A stretch of DNA of 64,000 nucleotides from Gordonia hydrophobica NBRC 16057 (GCF_001592365.1 NZ_BCWU01000006.1:244349-308348), one strand, 5' to 3'; shown: positions 49,547 through 60,114, numbered from the stretch's first letter. Program-made: numbers and translations. The notes: generated by a model not told the origin, from the letters alone.

Positions 49547-50962
49547 TTACAGCAGCGCGTCGACGAACGCCCCCGGCTCGAACGGCGCGAGGTCGTCGGC
49601 GCCCTCGCCGAGGCCGACGAGCTTCACCGGGACGCCGAGCTCGTCCTGGATGCGGAAGACGATGCCGCCCTTGGCGGTGCCGTCGAGCTTGGTGAGGACG
49701 ACGCCGGTCAGCGAGACCACCTCGGCGAACACCTTGGCCTGCATCAGTCCGTTCTGACCGACGGTCGCGTCGAGCACCAGGAGGACCTCGTCGACCTCCG
49801 TCTTCTTCTCGATGACCCGCTTGACCTTGCCGAGCTCGTCCATCAGCCCGGACTTGGTGTGCAGGCGGCCTGCGGTGTCGACGAGCACCACGTCCACGCC
49901 CTCGGTGATGCCGGTGCTGACCGCGTCGAAGGCGACCGACGCCGGATCGGCGCCCTCCTTGCCGCGAACGGTGGTGGCGCCGACGCGCTCACCCCATGTC
50001 TGCAGTTGGTCGGCGGCGGCGGCCCGGAACGTGTCGGCGGCGCCCAGCAGAACCCGACGACCGTCGGCCACCAGGACGCGCGCCAGCTTGCCCGTCGTCG
50101 TGGTCTTGCCGACGCCGTTGACGCCCGCCACCAGCACCACCGCCGGTCGGTCGGCATGCGGGAGCGCCTTCACCGAGCGGTCCAGTTCCGGGTGCAGCTG
50201 CTCGACGAGAACCGACCGCAGCGCGGCGCGGGCGTCCTCGGCGGTCCGGACCTTGCCCGTCGCAAGCTCTTCACGAAGCCGTTCGATAACGGTCGTCGTC
50301 GCGCCGGTACCGAGATCGGCCATCACGAGGGTGTCCTCGATCTCCTCCCAGCTGTCCTCGTCGAGGTCGCCCGCGCCGAGTAGACCGAGGACGCTGGCGC
50401 CGATCGCGCCCTGTGAGCGGGACAGGCGGCCGCGCAGGCGGGACAGTCGACCTTCGGGCGGAGCGATCTCGTCGAGCTGAGGAGCAGCGGGTTCGGGCTC
50501 CGGTTCGGGCTCTGCCTCGGGCTCGGGTTCTGCCTCGGGCTCGGCGGGCACTGTCGGCTCGTCGACGACGGGCGTCTCGACAGGCGCTTCGACGACGGGT
50601 TCTTCAGCGACGGGTTCTTCAGCGACCGGCGTCTGCGCCTCGGGTTCGGACGACGGAGCATCCACCACAGGCTCGGGCACCGCAGGCTCTGGGACTGCAG
50701 GCTCGGGCTTCTTGACCGGCTCGGGTCGCTCGATCGTCGCCGACCCCGCACCGCCCTGGCTGAACGAGAATCCGGATCCGGCCTGGTACCCGCCGGACCT
50801 GTCGACCTGGCGCTGCGAGCCGTCGGTGACCTGATCGGTGCTCTTCGGCTGCTCCTTCAGCGAGATCTGTCGGCGACGGCTCAGCGCATAGCCGCCACCG
50901 CCGACCAGTGCCAGCACGAGAACGACAGCGATGACGATGCCGATGATGAGTTGGGTGTCCAC
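49547..50962 (-). CDS. ftsY: Signal recognition particle receptor FtsY
   Basis: A 471-residue SRP receptor GTPase. An N-terminal helix (LIIGIVIAVVLVLALVGGG) anchors it in the membrane, typical of actinobacterial FtsY. Residues about 60-155 are an acidic Pro/Glu/Val-rich linker with PVAEEPVAEEP repeats. The NG domain follows: AGVNGVGKTTTTGKL, DTAGRLHTKSGLMDEL, TKLDGTAKGG, and the closing GLGEGADDLAPFEPGAFVDALL. It lies 17 bases after smc on the same strand, conserved in order. Ffh, its partner, is 8 kb away. Confidence 0.97.
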   Translation of the reverse strand: MDTQLIIGIVIAVVLVLALVGGGGYALSRRRQISLKEQPKSTDQVTDGSQRQVDRSGGYQAGSGFSFSQGGAGSATIERPEPVKKPEPAVPEPAVPEPVVDAPSSEPEAQTPVAEEPVAEEPVVEAPVETPVVDEPTVPAEPEAEPEPEAEPEPEPEPAAPQLDEIAPPEGRLSRLRGRLSRSQGAIGASVLGLLGAGDLDEDSWEEIEDTLVMADLGTGATTTVIERLREELATGKVRTAEDARAALRSVLVEQLHPELDRSVKALPHADRPAVVLVAGVNGVGKTTTTGKLARVLVADGRRVLLGAADTFRAAAADQLQTWGERVGATTVRGKEGADPASVAFDAVSTGITEGVDVVLVDTAGRLHTKSGLMDELGKVKRVIEKKTEVDEVLLVLDATVGQNGLMQAKVFAEVVSLTGVVLTKLDGTAKGGIVFRIQDELGVPVKLVGLGEGADDLAPFEPGAFVDALL

Positions 50963-50979
50963 GAGAGAACGTCTTCCCT

Positions 50980-53900
50980 TCAGCTCTGGGGAGCGGAGTC
51001 GGTTGCCGGTGAGGTGTCTGGGTCGAACGGCGCGTTGGTCTCCGCAGCCGGCGCGATGTCGACGCCGCGGAGTCGCTGCGAGATCACCTGGGTGATCCCG
51101 TCGCCGCGCATGCTCACACCGTAGAGCGCGTCGGCGATCTCCATGGTGGGCTTCTGGTGCGTGATGACGATCAGCTGCGACTTCTCGCGCAACTGCTCGA
51201 ACAGGGAGATCAGCCGACGCAGATTCGCATCGTCGAGTGCCGCCTCGACCTCGTCCATGACGTAGAAGGGCGACGGCCGCGCGCGGAAGATCGCGACCAG
51301 CATCGCGACGGCGGTCAACGACTTCTCGCCGCCCGAGAGCAGCGAGAGCCGCTTGACCTTCTTGCCCGGCGGACGCGCTTCCACGTCGACGCCGGTGGCG
51401 AGCATGTCGTCGGGGTCGGTCAGGATCAGCCGTCCCTCGCCACCCGGGAACAGCGTCGCGAAGACCTGGACGAACTCGCGTTCCACATCGGCATAAGCGT
51501 CGGTGAAGACCTGCAGGATCCGCGCGTCGACGTCCTCGATGACGTCGAGCAGATCCTTGCGCGCCGCCTTCACGTCCTCCAACTGCGCGGACAGGAAATT
51601 GTAGCGTTCCTCGAGCGCCGCGAACTCCTCCAGCGCGAGCGGGTTGACGCGCCCCAGGGTCTTGAGATCTTTCTGCGCGGCGCGGGCGCGTCGTTCCTGA
51701 GTCGCGCGGTCGTACGGCATGGGCGCCGGAGCGACCACTTGATCGCCGCGTTCCTTCGCCGCCTCGTACTCGCGCATCTCCAGCTCGGACGGCGGCATGG
51801 GCACGTCGGGTCCGTATTCGGCGACGAGATCGTCCGGCGCCATCGCGAACTGCTCGAGCACCTGTTCCTCGAGCTGCTCGATCCGCAGTGCGGCCTGCGC
51901 TTTCGCGAGTTCGTCGCGGTGGACGGCGTCGCGGAGTTTGTTCATCACGCCGGTCAGCTGCTCCACCTGGGCGCGCAGGGCATCGACCTCCGCGGTGCGC
52001 TGGGACCGCACTGCTTCCAGCTCGTCGCGCCCTTCCGCGGCGTCGGCGGCCGCACGCGCGACCTCGTCGGCCAACCGCTCACCGGTCTCCACGACGGCGC
52101 TCGCCACCCCGGCGGCGTAGCGGCGTTGCGCATCCTGTCGGCGCTGACGTTCTCGGTTGGACCGTTCGTTCGCGGCCGCGCGCCGCAGATTGTCGGCCTT
52201 TCCACGGACCGATGCCAGTCGCTCCTCGGCGGTGCGCAGCGTCAGCCGGGTCTCGACCTCCACCGACCGTGCGGAGGCGACCTCCGCGGCCGCGGCGTCG
52301 CGCATCTCTCGGTCGGTGTCGCCGGACGGCGCCTCAGCCGCTCCGTCGACGGCACGCGAGAGTCGTTCTTCCACCTCGGTGAGCTGAGCCAGATTCTCGG
52401 CGCGGCCCTGCTCGACGAAGTTCCGTTGCCGCACCAGCCGGTCGGCCTCATCGTTCGCCGCGCGAATGTCGGCACCGAGGCGACCCAGGGTCTCGTAGGC
52501 CGCTCCGACGTTCGCATCGGACTCGTGCAGCGCCGCGAGCGCGCCCTCGGTCGCCTCCCGCGTCCGCGTCTGCTCGTCGAGCGCTTTCGCCAGGTCGCGT
52601 TCGAGCTGTGTGGCACGACCTTCGGCGCGCGCCAGATCGGTGGTCGCTGTGTCGATGGCCGATTGGACCTCGATGGTCGACGGCCGTCTCGCCGAACCGC
52701 CTTCGACGGCCGCCGCCGAGATCCGGTCGCCGTCCCGGGTGACTCCGGTGACGCCCAGCTCGCCCGCCAGGCGCAGACCGGTCGCCGCGTCGTCGACCAC
52801 CACCATGCCGTCCAACAGCACGTCGAGTGCTCCGGCCACCGATTCCGGCGAACTCACCTGGTCACGAGCCCAGACCACACCAGAGGGCAACGACGGCCGC
52901 TCCGCGCGCGACCGCTCGGGCAATCCGCCGACGATCATCGCTGCACGACCGCCGTCCCCGCGGCGCAGTTCCTCGAGCGCTCGCACCGCGGCCAGCCCGT
53001 CGACGGTCGCGACCGCGTCGGCGGCTGGCCCCAACGCTCCGGCCATCGCGGCCTCGTACCCGGCTGCGACCGAGAGCAGTTCCGACAGCGGCGACAGCAG
53101 CCCGTCGGTGCCCTGCTCGATCAACCAGGCGCCGCCGTCGCCGCGTTCCAGACCCACGGACAACGCGTCGATCCGGGCCGTCAGCGACGCGATGGCGCGG
53201 GCGGTCTCCCGGTCGTCGGCCTGGAGCTTCTCCACCAATTCGGTGGCGCGTGTCAGCGATGCGGCGCACTTCTCGTGATGCTCGTCGAGACCGCGCTCGG
53301 CTTCCTCCAACGCGGCCACGTGCTCCACCTCGGTGTCGAGCGCCGCTTGCGCGGCCTGCGCCCGGTGCGCCGCGGCATCGATCGCCGTGGTCAGTCGAGC
53401 GGTCTCGCCGTCCACCGACTCCACCTTGGTGCGCAGATTGGCGGCCTCACCCTCCAGCCGAGCGAGGCCTTCGCGTCGATCGGCGACGGCCTGGACCGCC
53501 GCCATGTGGGCGCGTTCGGCCTCGTTCGCCGCCTGCTCGGACGCGGCGAGCGCGGCCGTGGCGTACTCCAGGCGTTCGGCCGCCATCTCGACGGTTTCGG
53601 CGTGCTCGGCTTCGGTCATCGCCGCCTGCTCGGCCTGTCGTTCCAGTTCCTCGGGGTCGGGCCCGGAGGCCGCGGCACTCGGCGACGACAGGTGCGCAGC
53701 GCGTTCGCCCGCGACGCGAAGGGTGCCGCTGACCCGCTCGGACAGCGCGCTGAGCTGGTAAAAGACTCTGTTGGCCTCGGACGCCGCCGGTGTCACCTGC
53801 GCGAGGTGTTCTTGCGCGGCCGTCAGCGCCTCGGTCGCGGCGTCGAGCCCGGCAGCCACCTCGTCCTGCTGGCGGCGCACCTCGGCTTCCACAGTGCTGT

Positions 53901-54630
53901 GCTGCGCCATCTCCTCGCGCCGCTGCACCAGATCGTCGGCGGCCAGCCGGAGCCGGGCGTCGCGCAGGTCCGCCTGAACCGTCGCGGCCCGCCGTGCCAC
54001 TTCGGCCTGTCGCCCCAGCGGCTTGAGTTGGCGCCGCAGTTCGGTCGTCAGGTCGGTCAACCGGTCGAGGTTCGCGGCCATCGCGTCGAGTTTGCGGACG
54101 GCCTTCTCTTTGCGGCGGCGATGCTTGAGGACGCCTGCGGCCTCTTCGATGAAGGCGCGACGCTCCTCCGGGCGCGCCTCCAGGATCGCGGACAGTCGCC
54201 CCTGTCCCAGAATCACGTGCATCTCGCGGCCGATGCCGGAGTCGGAGAGCAGTTCCTGCACATCCATCAGACGGCAGGAGCTGCCGTTGATCTCGTACTC
54301 CCCCGCGCCGTCGCGGAACATGCGTCGGGTGACCGAGACCTCGGAGTAGTCGATGGGCAGCGCACCGTCGGAGTTGTCGATGGTGAGCGTCACCTCGGCG
54401 CGCCCGAGCGGTGCGCGGCCCGACGTTCCGGCGAAGATGACGTCGGCCATCTTGCCGCCGCGCAGGGCTTTGGCGCCCTGCTCGCCCATCACCCACGTCA
54501 GGGCATCGACGACGTTCGATTTGCCCGACCCGTTGGGACCCACCACACACGTGATGCCGGGTTCAAAGCGGAGCGTCGTCGACGACGCAAACGATTTGAA
54601 CCCTTTCAGTGTGAGGCTTTTCAGGTGCAC
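50980..54630 (-). CDS. smc: Chromosome-segregation ATPase SMC
   Basis: A 1216-residue structural-maintenance-of-chromosomes protein that compacts and segregates DNA with ScpA and ScpB. The N-terminal head has Walker [21 protein letters not shown]. Two long coiled coils flank a hinge near residues 510-640. The C-terminal head carries the signature [15 protein letters not shown] and Walker [18 protein letters not shown]. Length is standard. GTG 54630 is the start, with the conserved [10 protein letters not shown] right after. A 3.7-kb open frame on the opposite strand is a codon-composition shadow. Confidence 0.97.
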   Translation of the reverse strand: MHLKSLTLKGFKSFASSTTLRFEPGITCVVGPNGSGKSNVVDALTWVMGEQGAKALRGGKMADVIFAGTSGRAPLGRAEVTLTIDNSDGALPIDYSEVSVTRRMFRDGAGEYEINGSSCRLMDVQELLSDSGIGREMHVILGQGRLSAILEARPEERRAFIEEAAGVLKHRRRKEKAVRKLDAMAANLDRLTDLTTELRRQLKPLGRQAEVARRAATVQADLRDARLRLAADDLVQRREEMAQHSTVEAEVRRQQDEVAAGLDAATEALTAAQEHLAQVTPAASEANRVFYQLSALSERVSGTLRVAGERAAHLSSPSAAASGPDPEELERQAEQAAMTEAEHAETVEMAAERLEYATAALAASEQAANEAERAHMAAVQAVADRREGLARLEGEAANLRTKVESVDGETARLTTAIDAAAHRAQAAQAALDTEVEHVAALEEAERGLDEHHEKCAASLTRATELVEKLQADDRETARAIASLTARIDALSVGLERGDGGAWLIEQGTDGLLSPLSELLSVAAGYEAAMAGALGPAADAVATVDGLAAVRALEELRRGDGGRAAMIVGGLPERSRAERPSLPSGVVWARDQVSSPESVAGALDVLLDGMVVVDDAATGLRLAGELGVTGVTRDGDRISAAAVEGGSARRPSTIEVQSAIDTATTDLARAEGRATQLERDLAKALDEQTRTREATEGALAALHESDANVGAAYETLGRLGADIRAANDEADRLVRQRNFVEQGRAENLAQLTEVEERLSRAVDGAAEAPSGDTDREMRDAAAAEVASARSVEVETRLTLRTAEERLASVRGKADNLRRAAANERSNRERQRRQDAQRRYAAGVASAVVETGERLADEVARAAADAAEGRDELEAVRSQRTAEVDALRAQVEQLTGVMNKLRDAVHRDELAKAQAALRIEQLEEQVLEQFAMAPDDLVAEYGPDVPMPPSELEMREYEAAKERGDQVVAPAPMPYDRATQERRARAAQKDLKTLGRVNPLALEEFAALEERYNFLSAQLEDVKAARKDLLDVIEDVDARILQVFTDAYADVEREFVQVFATLFPGGEGRLILTDPDDMLATGVDVEARPPGKKVKRLSLLSGGEKSLTAVAMLVAIFRARPSPFYVMDEVEAALDDANLRRLISLFEQLREKSQLIVITHQKPTMEIADALYGVSMRGDGITQVISQRLRGVDIAPAAETNAPFDPDTSPATDSAPQS

Positions 54631-54695
54631 GACCGATCAGCCTACCGAACGATGAGTGCAGGTCCCGGCCTCGCCGTCTCCCGGGCCGCGTCGGA

Positions 54696-54980
54696 TCAGC
54701 GTTCGACGAACCCCGTCAGGTCACCGCGTGCCGCCTCGTACGAATCGACGACGAGGTCGACGTGTCCCGGCGTGTCTCCCGAGCGCAGTGCGTCCACGAG
54801 CGCCTGCAGGGTCTCGCTCGGCCCCTCCGCCACCACCAGCACGCGGCCGTCGACCTGGTTCGACGCGTAGCCGACCAGACCGAGCTCCAACGCTCGTGAG
54901 CGCGTCCACCACCGGAACCCCACGCCCTGCACGTGGCCGTGCACCCAGGCGGTGAGGCGCTGCGCATCGCTTCTCGTCAC
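54696..54980 (-). CDS. acyP: Acylphosphatase
   Basis: A 94-residue small enzyme that hydrolyses acylphosphates. HGHVQGVGFRWW gives the phosphate-binding loop with the catalytic Arg23, and ASNQVDGRVLVVAEG gives the catalytic Asn41, both at the classical positions. GTG 54980 is used. It lies four bases after the OsmC gene and before smc, the same order as in M. tuberculosis (Rv2922A). Its role in the cell is not known. Confidence 0.93.
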   Translation of the reverse strand: MTRSDAQRLTAWVHGHVQGVGFRWWTRSRALELGLVGYASNQVDGRVLVVAEGPSETLQALVDALRSGDTPGHVDLVVDSYEAARGDLTGFVER

Positions 54981-54984
54981 GAGG

Positions 54985-55392
54985 TCAGTCCGTCTCGACG
55001 GTCAGGTCCACCTCGGTGCCCGCTCTCAGGGTCCGCCCGACGGTGCACACCTTGTCGATCGCCCGCTGGACGACCACCAGCAGTCGTTCGGCCGCATCGG
55101 CATCCAGTTCGGAGAGATCGACCTCGAGGACCTCACTGAGCTTCGGATACACCTCGTTCTCACGGTCGGCGTCGCCGGAGACCCGGACGGTCGCGTCGTA
55201 GTCGTCGCCGAGTCGGCGAGACAGCGGCCGATCAGACGACATACCGGTGCACGCGGCGAGCGCGATCTTCATCAACTCTCCCGGCGTGAACACGCCGTCG
55301 ACGTCCTCGGAGCCGACCAACACTTCGGCGCCGCGCGAGCTCTTGCCCGTGTAGCGACGGACACCGGTCCGCTCCACCCACAGTTCGGTCAT
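54985..55392 (-). CDS. OsmC/Ohr-family peroxide-detoxifying protein
   Basis: A 135-residue thiol peroxidase-like protein. The two conserved cysteines are Cys48 in ALAACTGMSS and Cys116 in DKVCTVGRTL, and GKSSRGAEVLVG resembles the OsmC start. OsmC and Ohr reduce organic hydroperoxides using lipoyl or low-molecular-weight thiols; in this organism mycothiol might take part. It lies four bases before acyP. In M. tuberculosis the next genes upstream would be fpg and rnc, but here synteny stops. Confidence 0.88.
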   Translation of the reverse strand: MTELWVERTGVRRYTGKSSRGAEVLVGSEDVDGVFTPGELMKIALAACTGMSSDRPLSRRLGDDYDATVRVSGDADRENEVYPKLSEVLEVDLSELDADAAERLLVVVQRAIDKVCTVGRTLRAGTEVDLTVETD

Positions 55393-55520
55393 GTCGTCCT
55401 CTTCTCGGAAGCTGGTTCTCTTGCGACGGCTCTTCGCGTGGTTGAGGCATCGGCCTCATCGGTTCCGAACATTAGTCGGGCGCCAATCCTTCCGGACGCC
55501 TACCTGCCGCGTCGGCGGCG

Positions 55521-56120
55521 CTACAGTCCGGCGGGGACCGTCCTGCCCTTGACCGTCACCGTCGCTCGTCGCGTTGCCGTGTCGTAGGTGACCTCGCCGT
55601 GCTCGAAGGTCGCCGACTGCACGGTCCCGACGGTCGTCACGTCGCTCGTCACCGGGCCGAGCGGCCCCGCGGAGCCGTTCGATCCCACCCGCACCGGTCG
55701 GCCCGCGGCGTCGCGCTCCACATTCCACGCATCGCGGATCTTGCCCCACGTCAGATAGGCGGGCGTTCCCGCGGTCGCGTTGCGTGCGGTGATGACACCG
55801 CCTTGGAACTGCTGGTACACCACACCGCTGTCGCGGGTGCCCGCATTGCGGCTGCCGGTCAGCGGCAGCCCGAGGATCTCTTTCTCGTCGGCCGTCGCGG
55901 CCGCGTATCGAACGGCGATCGGGCCCGTCATCGTCACGTCGCGACCGGCCACCCCCTCCACTGTCACCGTGGTCGGGCCGGTGCTCGACGTCGTCGACGC
56001 GGGCGCGCTCGTGGTGCTCGACGCAGTCGTCGAGTCGTCGGCGCAGCCGCTCGCGATCAGCACGACGGCGCCGATCCCGGCGACGATGCCGGTTGTCCGG
56101 TGGCGGACGGTCTTCCTCAT
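55521..56120 (-). CDS. Lipoprotein with an LGFP-like repeat region
   Basis: A 199-residue exported protein. The signal peptide ends in LIASGC, a lipobox at about residues 22-27, followed by a Ser/Thr-rich linker. The middle contains ILGLPLTGSRNAGTRDSGVV, then YQQFQGGVITARNATAGTPAY, which follow the LGFP repeat pattern (Gly-x-Pro, then F-x-x-G-x-I) found in actinobacterial wall proteins. Such repeats bind the cell wall. Function is unknown. ATG 56120 follows GGGAGAG. The next gene encodes another small lipoprotein. Confidence 0.75.
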   Translation of the reverse strand: MRKTVRHRTTGIVAGIGAVVLIASGCADDSTTASSTTSAPASTTSSTGPTTVTVEGVAGRDVTMTGPIAVRYAAATADEKEILGLPLTGSRNAGTRDSGVVYQQFQGGVITARNATAGTPAYLTWGKIRDAWNVERDAAGRPVRVGSNGSAGPLGPVTSDVTTVGTVQSATFEHGEVTYDTATRRATVTVKGRTVPAGL

Positions 56121-56158
56121 ACTCTCCCTTTCGGTCGCGGGCGGACGCTCTCGTGCAG

Positions 56159-56650
56159 TCAGCCGGGCATCCGCGTGTACGTGTTGTTCGCGTCGGACGG
56201 TAGTGCGGCGCCGCCGTTCCAGTTGACGACGTTGCCGCGTCCACGGACGGCGAGGGTGTCGATCGGTCCGTTCACGACGACGGCCGCCGAGTCGGCCTCC
56301 ACCGTCAAGGTCCCGATGCCGTCGACGTTGATCACCGTCCCGTCGCTGGAGATGGTCGCGGTGCCCCACGTCTTCCCGAGCACCGTGACGTGGGCGCCGG
56401 TGATCGTCACCGATGCTGCCGATTCGATGTTTCCCGATACCCGGTCGGCCGTCACCTGAACGGGTCCGCAGTCGCCGGTGATGATCGGTGTGGCGCCCGC
56501 GGTACCGATCACGATCATCTCTCCGGGGTCGCAGACGCCGCCGTCGGACAGATCGCGCGCCGTGGGATCCGCCTCACCGCCGCACCCGATCAAGCCGGCG
56601 CAGCCCGCTGCGAGTAGACCCATGACGAGGCCGGCCCTCGGTGTGTTCAT
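56159..56650 (-). CDS. DUF3060-like lipoprotein
   Basis: A 163-residue exported protein. A short signal with GLLAAGCAGLIGC gives a lipobox (Cys at about 23). The rest is a beta-rich DUF3060-type repeat fold, seen in DRVSGNIESAASVTITGAHVTV and GTVINVDGIGTLTVEADSAAV, with the closing VRGRGNVVNW motif. Function is unknown. No clear ribosome binding site precedes ATG 56650. It lies 38 bases upstream of the LGFP-like lipoprotein gene, and the two are likely co-expressed. Confidence 0.75.
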   Translation of the reverse strand: MNTPRAGLVMGLLAAGCAGLIGCGGEADPTARDLSDGGVCDPGEMIVIGTAGATPIITGDCGPVQVTADRVSGNIESAASVTITGAHVTVLGKTWGTATISSDGTVINVDGIGTLTVEADSAAVVVNGPIDTLAVRGRGNVVNWNGGAALPSDANNTYTRMPG

Positions 56651-56700
56651 TCCGCCATGTAAGCACGTGTCGGGACACCCTGCGCGCCATCGGAACCCAT

Positions 56701-57912
56701 TCAGCCGCGGTCGCCGACGGGCTCGTCGTTCGGACGCACTGTCTGATCTCGGATGATGACGGGGACGAGAACTGTCATCGCCGCGGCGAGCGCTGCGACG
56801 CCGAGCAAGGCCGCCTGGAGATCGACGGTTCCGGCGATGAGCCCCACATAGGGCGGTCCGGCGAGAAAGCCGGTGTAGGCGACGACAGTGAGCATCGACG
56901 TCGCCCTGCCGCGGCGATCCTCACTCACCGTGCGCGAGACGATCCCGAGCAACGTCGGGAAGAGGACCGCGGTACCCGCGGCCGCGACAGCGAGCGCCAT
57001 GAGGGCGACCACCAACGACGGTGCGAACGCGATGCCGACAGTGCCGACCGTCGCGGCGAACCCGCCTGTCAGGAGCAGGGCTCGCGAATGCTGCGGGCCG
57101 ACGCCGCTCACCGAGAACCGGGCCACGGCGACCACCGCGGCGAAGACCGCGGGACCGAATGCGCTGATGCCGAGCGGTACCGACAATTCGTCCTCGAGGA
57201 AGACCGCGATCCAACTCTGGTGTGCGTTCTCCGTCGCGAAGGCCAAGGCCCCCAGCGCGCCGATGCCCAGCAGAAGACCGACGGTCACTAGGCCGTCCGA
57301 CGCTGTCGCCGCAGCAGCTGTCCTCGGTGCCGACGCCGTGTTCGCGGGCGCATGCCGCGTCCTGCGGACGATGCCCACACTCGCCGCAGCCGCCGCGGCC
57401 ACCACGAGCCCGAAGGGCGCAAGCACCGGGAGGCCTAGCCAGTTCAGCGCACCGGTGACGAGCGTCGCCACGACCACCAGTGCGGAGAACGTGGCGTGAG
57501 CAGGAGTGATCACCGGCCGGCCCGCCTGTTGCTCCGCGCGACCGGCGAGCGAGTTCAACGACACGTCGGCGGCGCCGCTGGCTGCGCCGACGAAGGCCAT
57601 CCCCATGCACAGCGCGACCGGCCCCAGGTGAGCGCAGCTGACGAGGGCGCCGCCTGCGACGCTCAGTGCGAGCAGCAAGGGGCCTGCCGGCCACAGCCCG
57701 AATCTGTCGAGCAGGCGTCCGACGACGAGCATCGCGGGCAGTGCACCGGCCCCGACGAAGAGAAGTGCGACACCCAACTCCAGGTCGGTGACTCCCGCCT
57801 GTTCACGAAGTCGCGGAATCGAGGCGCCCCATACTCCCCAGAACGCTCCGAACACGGCGAAGCCCCAGAACGACGGGCGGACGAACGACGTGGCCGCAGA
57901 CACACGTGTCAC
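56701..57912 (-). CDS. MFS transporter, 12 helices
   Basis: A 403-residue predicted membrane transporter. Early helices include FWGFAVFGAFWGVWGASIPRL and LGVALLFVGAGALPAMLVVGRLLDRFG, with an MFS motif A-like loop. A second half begins near LLLGIGALGALAFATENAH. It resembles small-molecule MFS proteins near the YbjJ/fucose-permease-like group, but the substrate is unknown. GTG 57912 is the start. It lies ten bases after an amine-oxidase-like gene and seems to be the last gene of a three-gene unit whose first member is damaged. Confidence 0.82.
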   Translation of the reverse strand: MTRVSAATSFVRPSFWGFAVFGAFWGVWGASIPRLREQAGVTDLELGVALLFVGAGALPAMLVVGRLLDRFGLWPAGPLLLALSVAGGALVSCAHLGPVALCMGMAFVGAASGAADVSLNSLAGRAEQQAGRPVITPAHATFSALVVVATLVTGALNWLGLPVLAPFGLVVAAAAAASVGIVRRTRHAPANTASAPRTAAAATASDGLVTVGLLLGIGALGALAFATENAHQSWIAVFLEDELSVPLGISAFGPAVFAAVVAVARFSVSGVGPQHSRALLLTGGFAATVGTVGIAFAPSLVVALMALAVAAAGTAVLFPTLLGIVSRTVSEDRRGRATSMLTVVAYTGFLAGPPYVGLIAGTVDLQAALLGVAALAAAMTVLVPVIIRDQTVRPNDEPVGDRG

Positions 57913-57922
57913 GGTACACAGT

Positions 57923-58999
57923 TCACCTAGCGGACTCGGCGACGGCCGCTGCCGCCCGGAGGCCCGAGCCGAGCGCGCCCTCCAGGTGTCCGGCGAAGGC
58001 GGGAGCGGTTTCGGTGGATGCCCAGTGAATCCGCTCGTGGACCGGGCGGTGGAACACCGCGTGCCCGTACGTGCCCGTTCCGGCGCCGACGGCGGCGGTG
58101 GGCTGCGTGTACTGCTCGGCGCTCCAGTTCGCGACGCGGGTCATCGTCGGGTGTGCGGCGTCGCGACCGAACAGCGTGGTCAGTTGTGTGCGGAACGCGG
58201 CGGCGATCCCGTCGTCGTCGTGCACGGGCAGACCGACCGCCGGGGCGAACCCGAAGATGGCGGCAGGACGTCCATCGGGACCGCTGTGGTCGTGGAACTC
58301 ACGGAATGGACCGACGTGGCTGATCGCCGCCCCGGAGAGCCCCCGGTCGCGCCAGAACGGCGCGTCGTATACCGCGACGGCTTTCACCATGCCGCCCATC
58401 CAGACCGCGGTGCGCTCGGCGGTCCGGCGCACGTCGCCCGGGAGGTCGGGAACGAAGTGAATCGACTCCGCGGCCAGCGGCGGCGGGACGGCCACCACCA
58501 CGTGGTCGGCAGCGATCTCGTCCGTCGGGGTGCACACCCGGACACCATCGGCGTCGGCGACGATCGTGTGGACTGGTCGCCCGAGGCGGATCGTGCCGTC
58601 CGGGAGTCGATCGGCGAGCGCCTCGACGAGGCTCTGCGCACCAGCCGCCACGCGCGTGGCCGGGGCGTCGACGGGGTTGCCGTCGAGGCGCTGCACCACG
58701 CCCGCGTCGAACAGTGCGTCGCCGACGAGATGTTGCTCGAAGGTCGGTAGTTCGAGGTGCCCGACGAGCGATGCGACAAGCGGTTCGTTGGCCCAGAACC
58801 ATGTGGCGCCGAGATCGATCGCGCCGCCGTCGATGGTCACGGAGTGGGCGCGACCGCCGATGCGGTCGCGGGCCTCCAGGACGGTGACCGCACATCCCGC
58901 GTCGACCAGCGCCGTCGCCGCGGCCAGACCGCCTGCTCCGGCACCGACGACCACGGCCTCCGACCGACCGGCGCGAGACCGACGCGCATTCGACGTCAC
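57923..58999 (-). CDS. FAD-dependent amine oxidase-like protein
   Basis: A 358-residue flavoprotein, shorter than typical monoamine oxidases (about 450). The N-terminus has VVVGAGAGGLAAATALVDAG, then VTVLEARDRIGGRAHSVTIDGG, and LGATWFW, all of the amine-oxidase/phytoene-dehydrogenase superfamily. A C-terminal FAD loop is seen in WASTETAPAFAGHLEGALGSG. It lacks the covalent-FAD cysteine motif. The substrate is unknown. GTG 58999 overlaps the stop of the damaged upstream MFS gene by four bases, so its translation may once have been coupled to it. Confidence 0.83.
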   Translation of the reverse strand: MTSNARRSRAGRSEAVVVGAGAGGLAAATALVDAGCAVTVLEARDRIGGRAHSVTIDGGAIDLGATWFWANEPLVASLVGHLELPTFEQHLVGDALFDAGVVQRLDGNPVDAPATRVAAGAQSLVEALADRLPDGTIRLGRPVHTIVADADGVRVCTPTDEIAADHVVVAVPPPLAAESIHFVPDLPGDVRRTAERTAVWMGGMVKAVAVYDAPFWRDRGLSGAAISHVGPFREFHDHSGPDGRPAAIFGFAPAVGLPVHDDDGIAAAFRTQLTTLFGRDAAHPTMTRVANWSAEQYTQPTAAVGAGTGTYGHAVFHRPVHERIHWASTETAPAFAGHLEGALGSGLRAAAAVAESAR

Positions 59000-60113
59000 G
59001 ACCCCTCGCTCCCGGCGCGCGTGGCCTGCGGACTGCGAGCGACGACCAGGACTCCCAGCGGAAGCAGCACGAGGATCGCCAGGATCGACAGCATCGAGAA
59101 CGATGTCGCGACGAGCAGCGGCCCGGCGAGGAAGGCCGCCGTCGCGCCGCAGAGGTTCGACAGTGCGTCGACCCCACCCTGTGAAGCCGCACGCGTGTCG
59201 TCGGAGACGACCGAACTGAACAGTGCGGAGCCTGCCACGTTGACGAACGACCAGCCGATGCCGAGGAGAACGAGCGAGACGATGATCGCACCGGTGCCAT
59301 CCGGTCGTGCCGCGCCGAGTACCAGCGAGACGACGAAGGTCAGCAGCCCGATGATGATCGTGGTTCGGTGGCCGAGACGGTCGGTCAGTTGTCCGACGAT
59401 CGGCGAGAACGCGTACATGCCGACGATGTGAAGGCTGATGGTGACTCCCACGATGTCGACCGAGCCGCCCTGGTGGGTGATGTGCACCGGTGTCATCGTC
59501 ATGATCGAGACCATCACGATCTGCGCCGAGACGATGGCCAGCACCGCGTAGCGAGCACCCGGGTTGATGCGCAGTTCGGCGCGCATCCGACCGATCGCTC
59601 CGCGTCCACGGCCGGCACTGCGGGCACCGGCGCCGCGCTGCGCTTCGAGGAGCGGATCGGGGCGCAGCAGCGCGAAGGCGATGGCTCCGGCCAGAGCCAT
59701 GCCGACGGCTGCGATCAGGAACGCGCTCGAATAGAGACTGAGGCCGGTGGCGTCGGTCACGAGCCTTCCGGGCACCGCGAGATTGGGGCCGAGGACCGAC
59801 CCCAGCGTGCCGACCCAGACGACGAGGGCCAGCGCACGGCCGTGGCGATGCGGCTCAGCGAGGTCGGTGGCTGTGAAGCGCGCCTGCAGGCTCACCGCGA
59901 GACCTGCACCCATGAAGAACAGTCCGACGAACAGCGGCACCACGAGGCGCCCCTGCGTCGCGACGACGAGCAGAGCGCTTCCAGCCGCTGCGGTCCCACC
60001 ATCCCACGGTGAGTGCGGTGCGGCGTCCGCGGCGGGCGGCGAGAGTTCCCAGCGGGATGCCCATCAGGGCTGCACCCAGGGTGCTGGCGGTGCGTGCGAG
60101 TCCGGCCCAGGCC
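58996..60113 (-). pseudogene. MFS transporter pseudogene: 5' end deleted and a frameshift near 60,000
   Basis: An MFS gene with two lesions. From about 60104 downwards one frame reads GLARTASTLGAALMGIPLGTLAARRGRR, the helix 2 to motif A region of an MFS protein. Near 59993-60007 the frame breaks and continues in another as AAAGSALLVVATQGRLVVPL, then runs normally to the stop at 58996. The first helix is missing, because the reading joins antisense LysR sequence at about 60110. The 315-codon downstream part could be translated from GTG 59943 but would lack helices 1-3. A sequencing error could explain the frameshift, but not the missing start. Confidence 0.78.
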
Positions 60114-60114
60114 G

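Noticed and set aside
51157..54870. 1237-codon open frame on the plus strand opposite smc
   Set aside because: Antisense shadow of smc caused by high-GC codon use; composition is His/Arg/Gly-rich with no family motif, while smc has all its motifs.
60009..60114. Start of the LysR gene at 60009
   Set aside because: The added residues are antisense MFS sequence, not a helix-turn-helix; the open frame is fortuitous.
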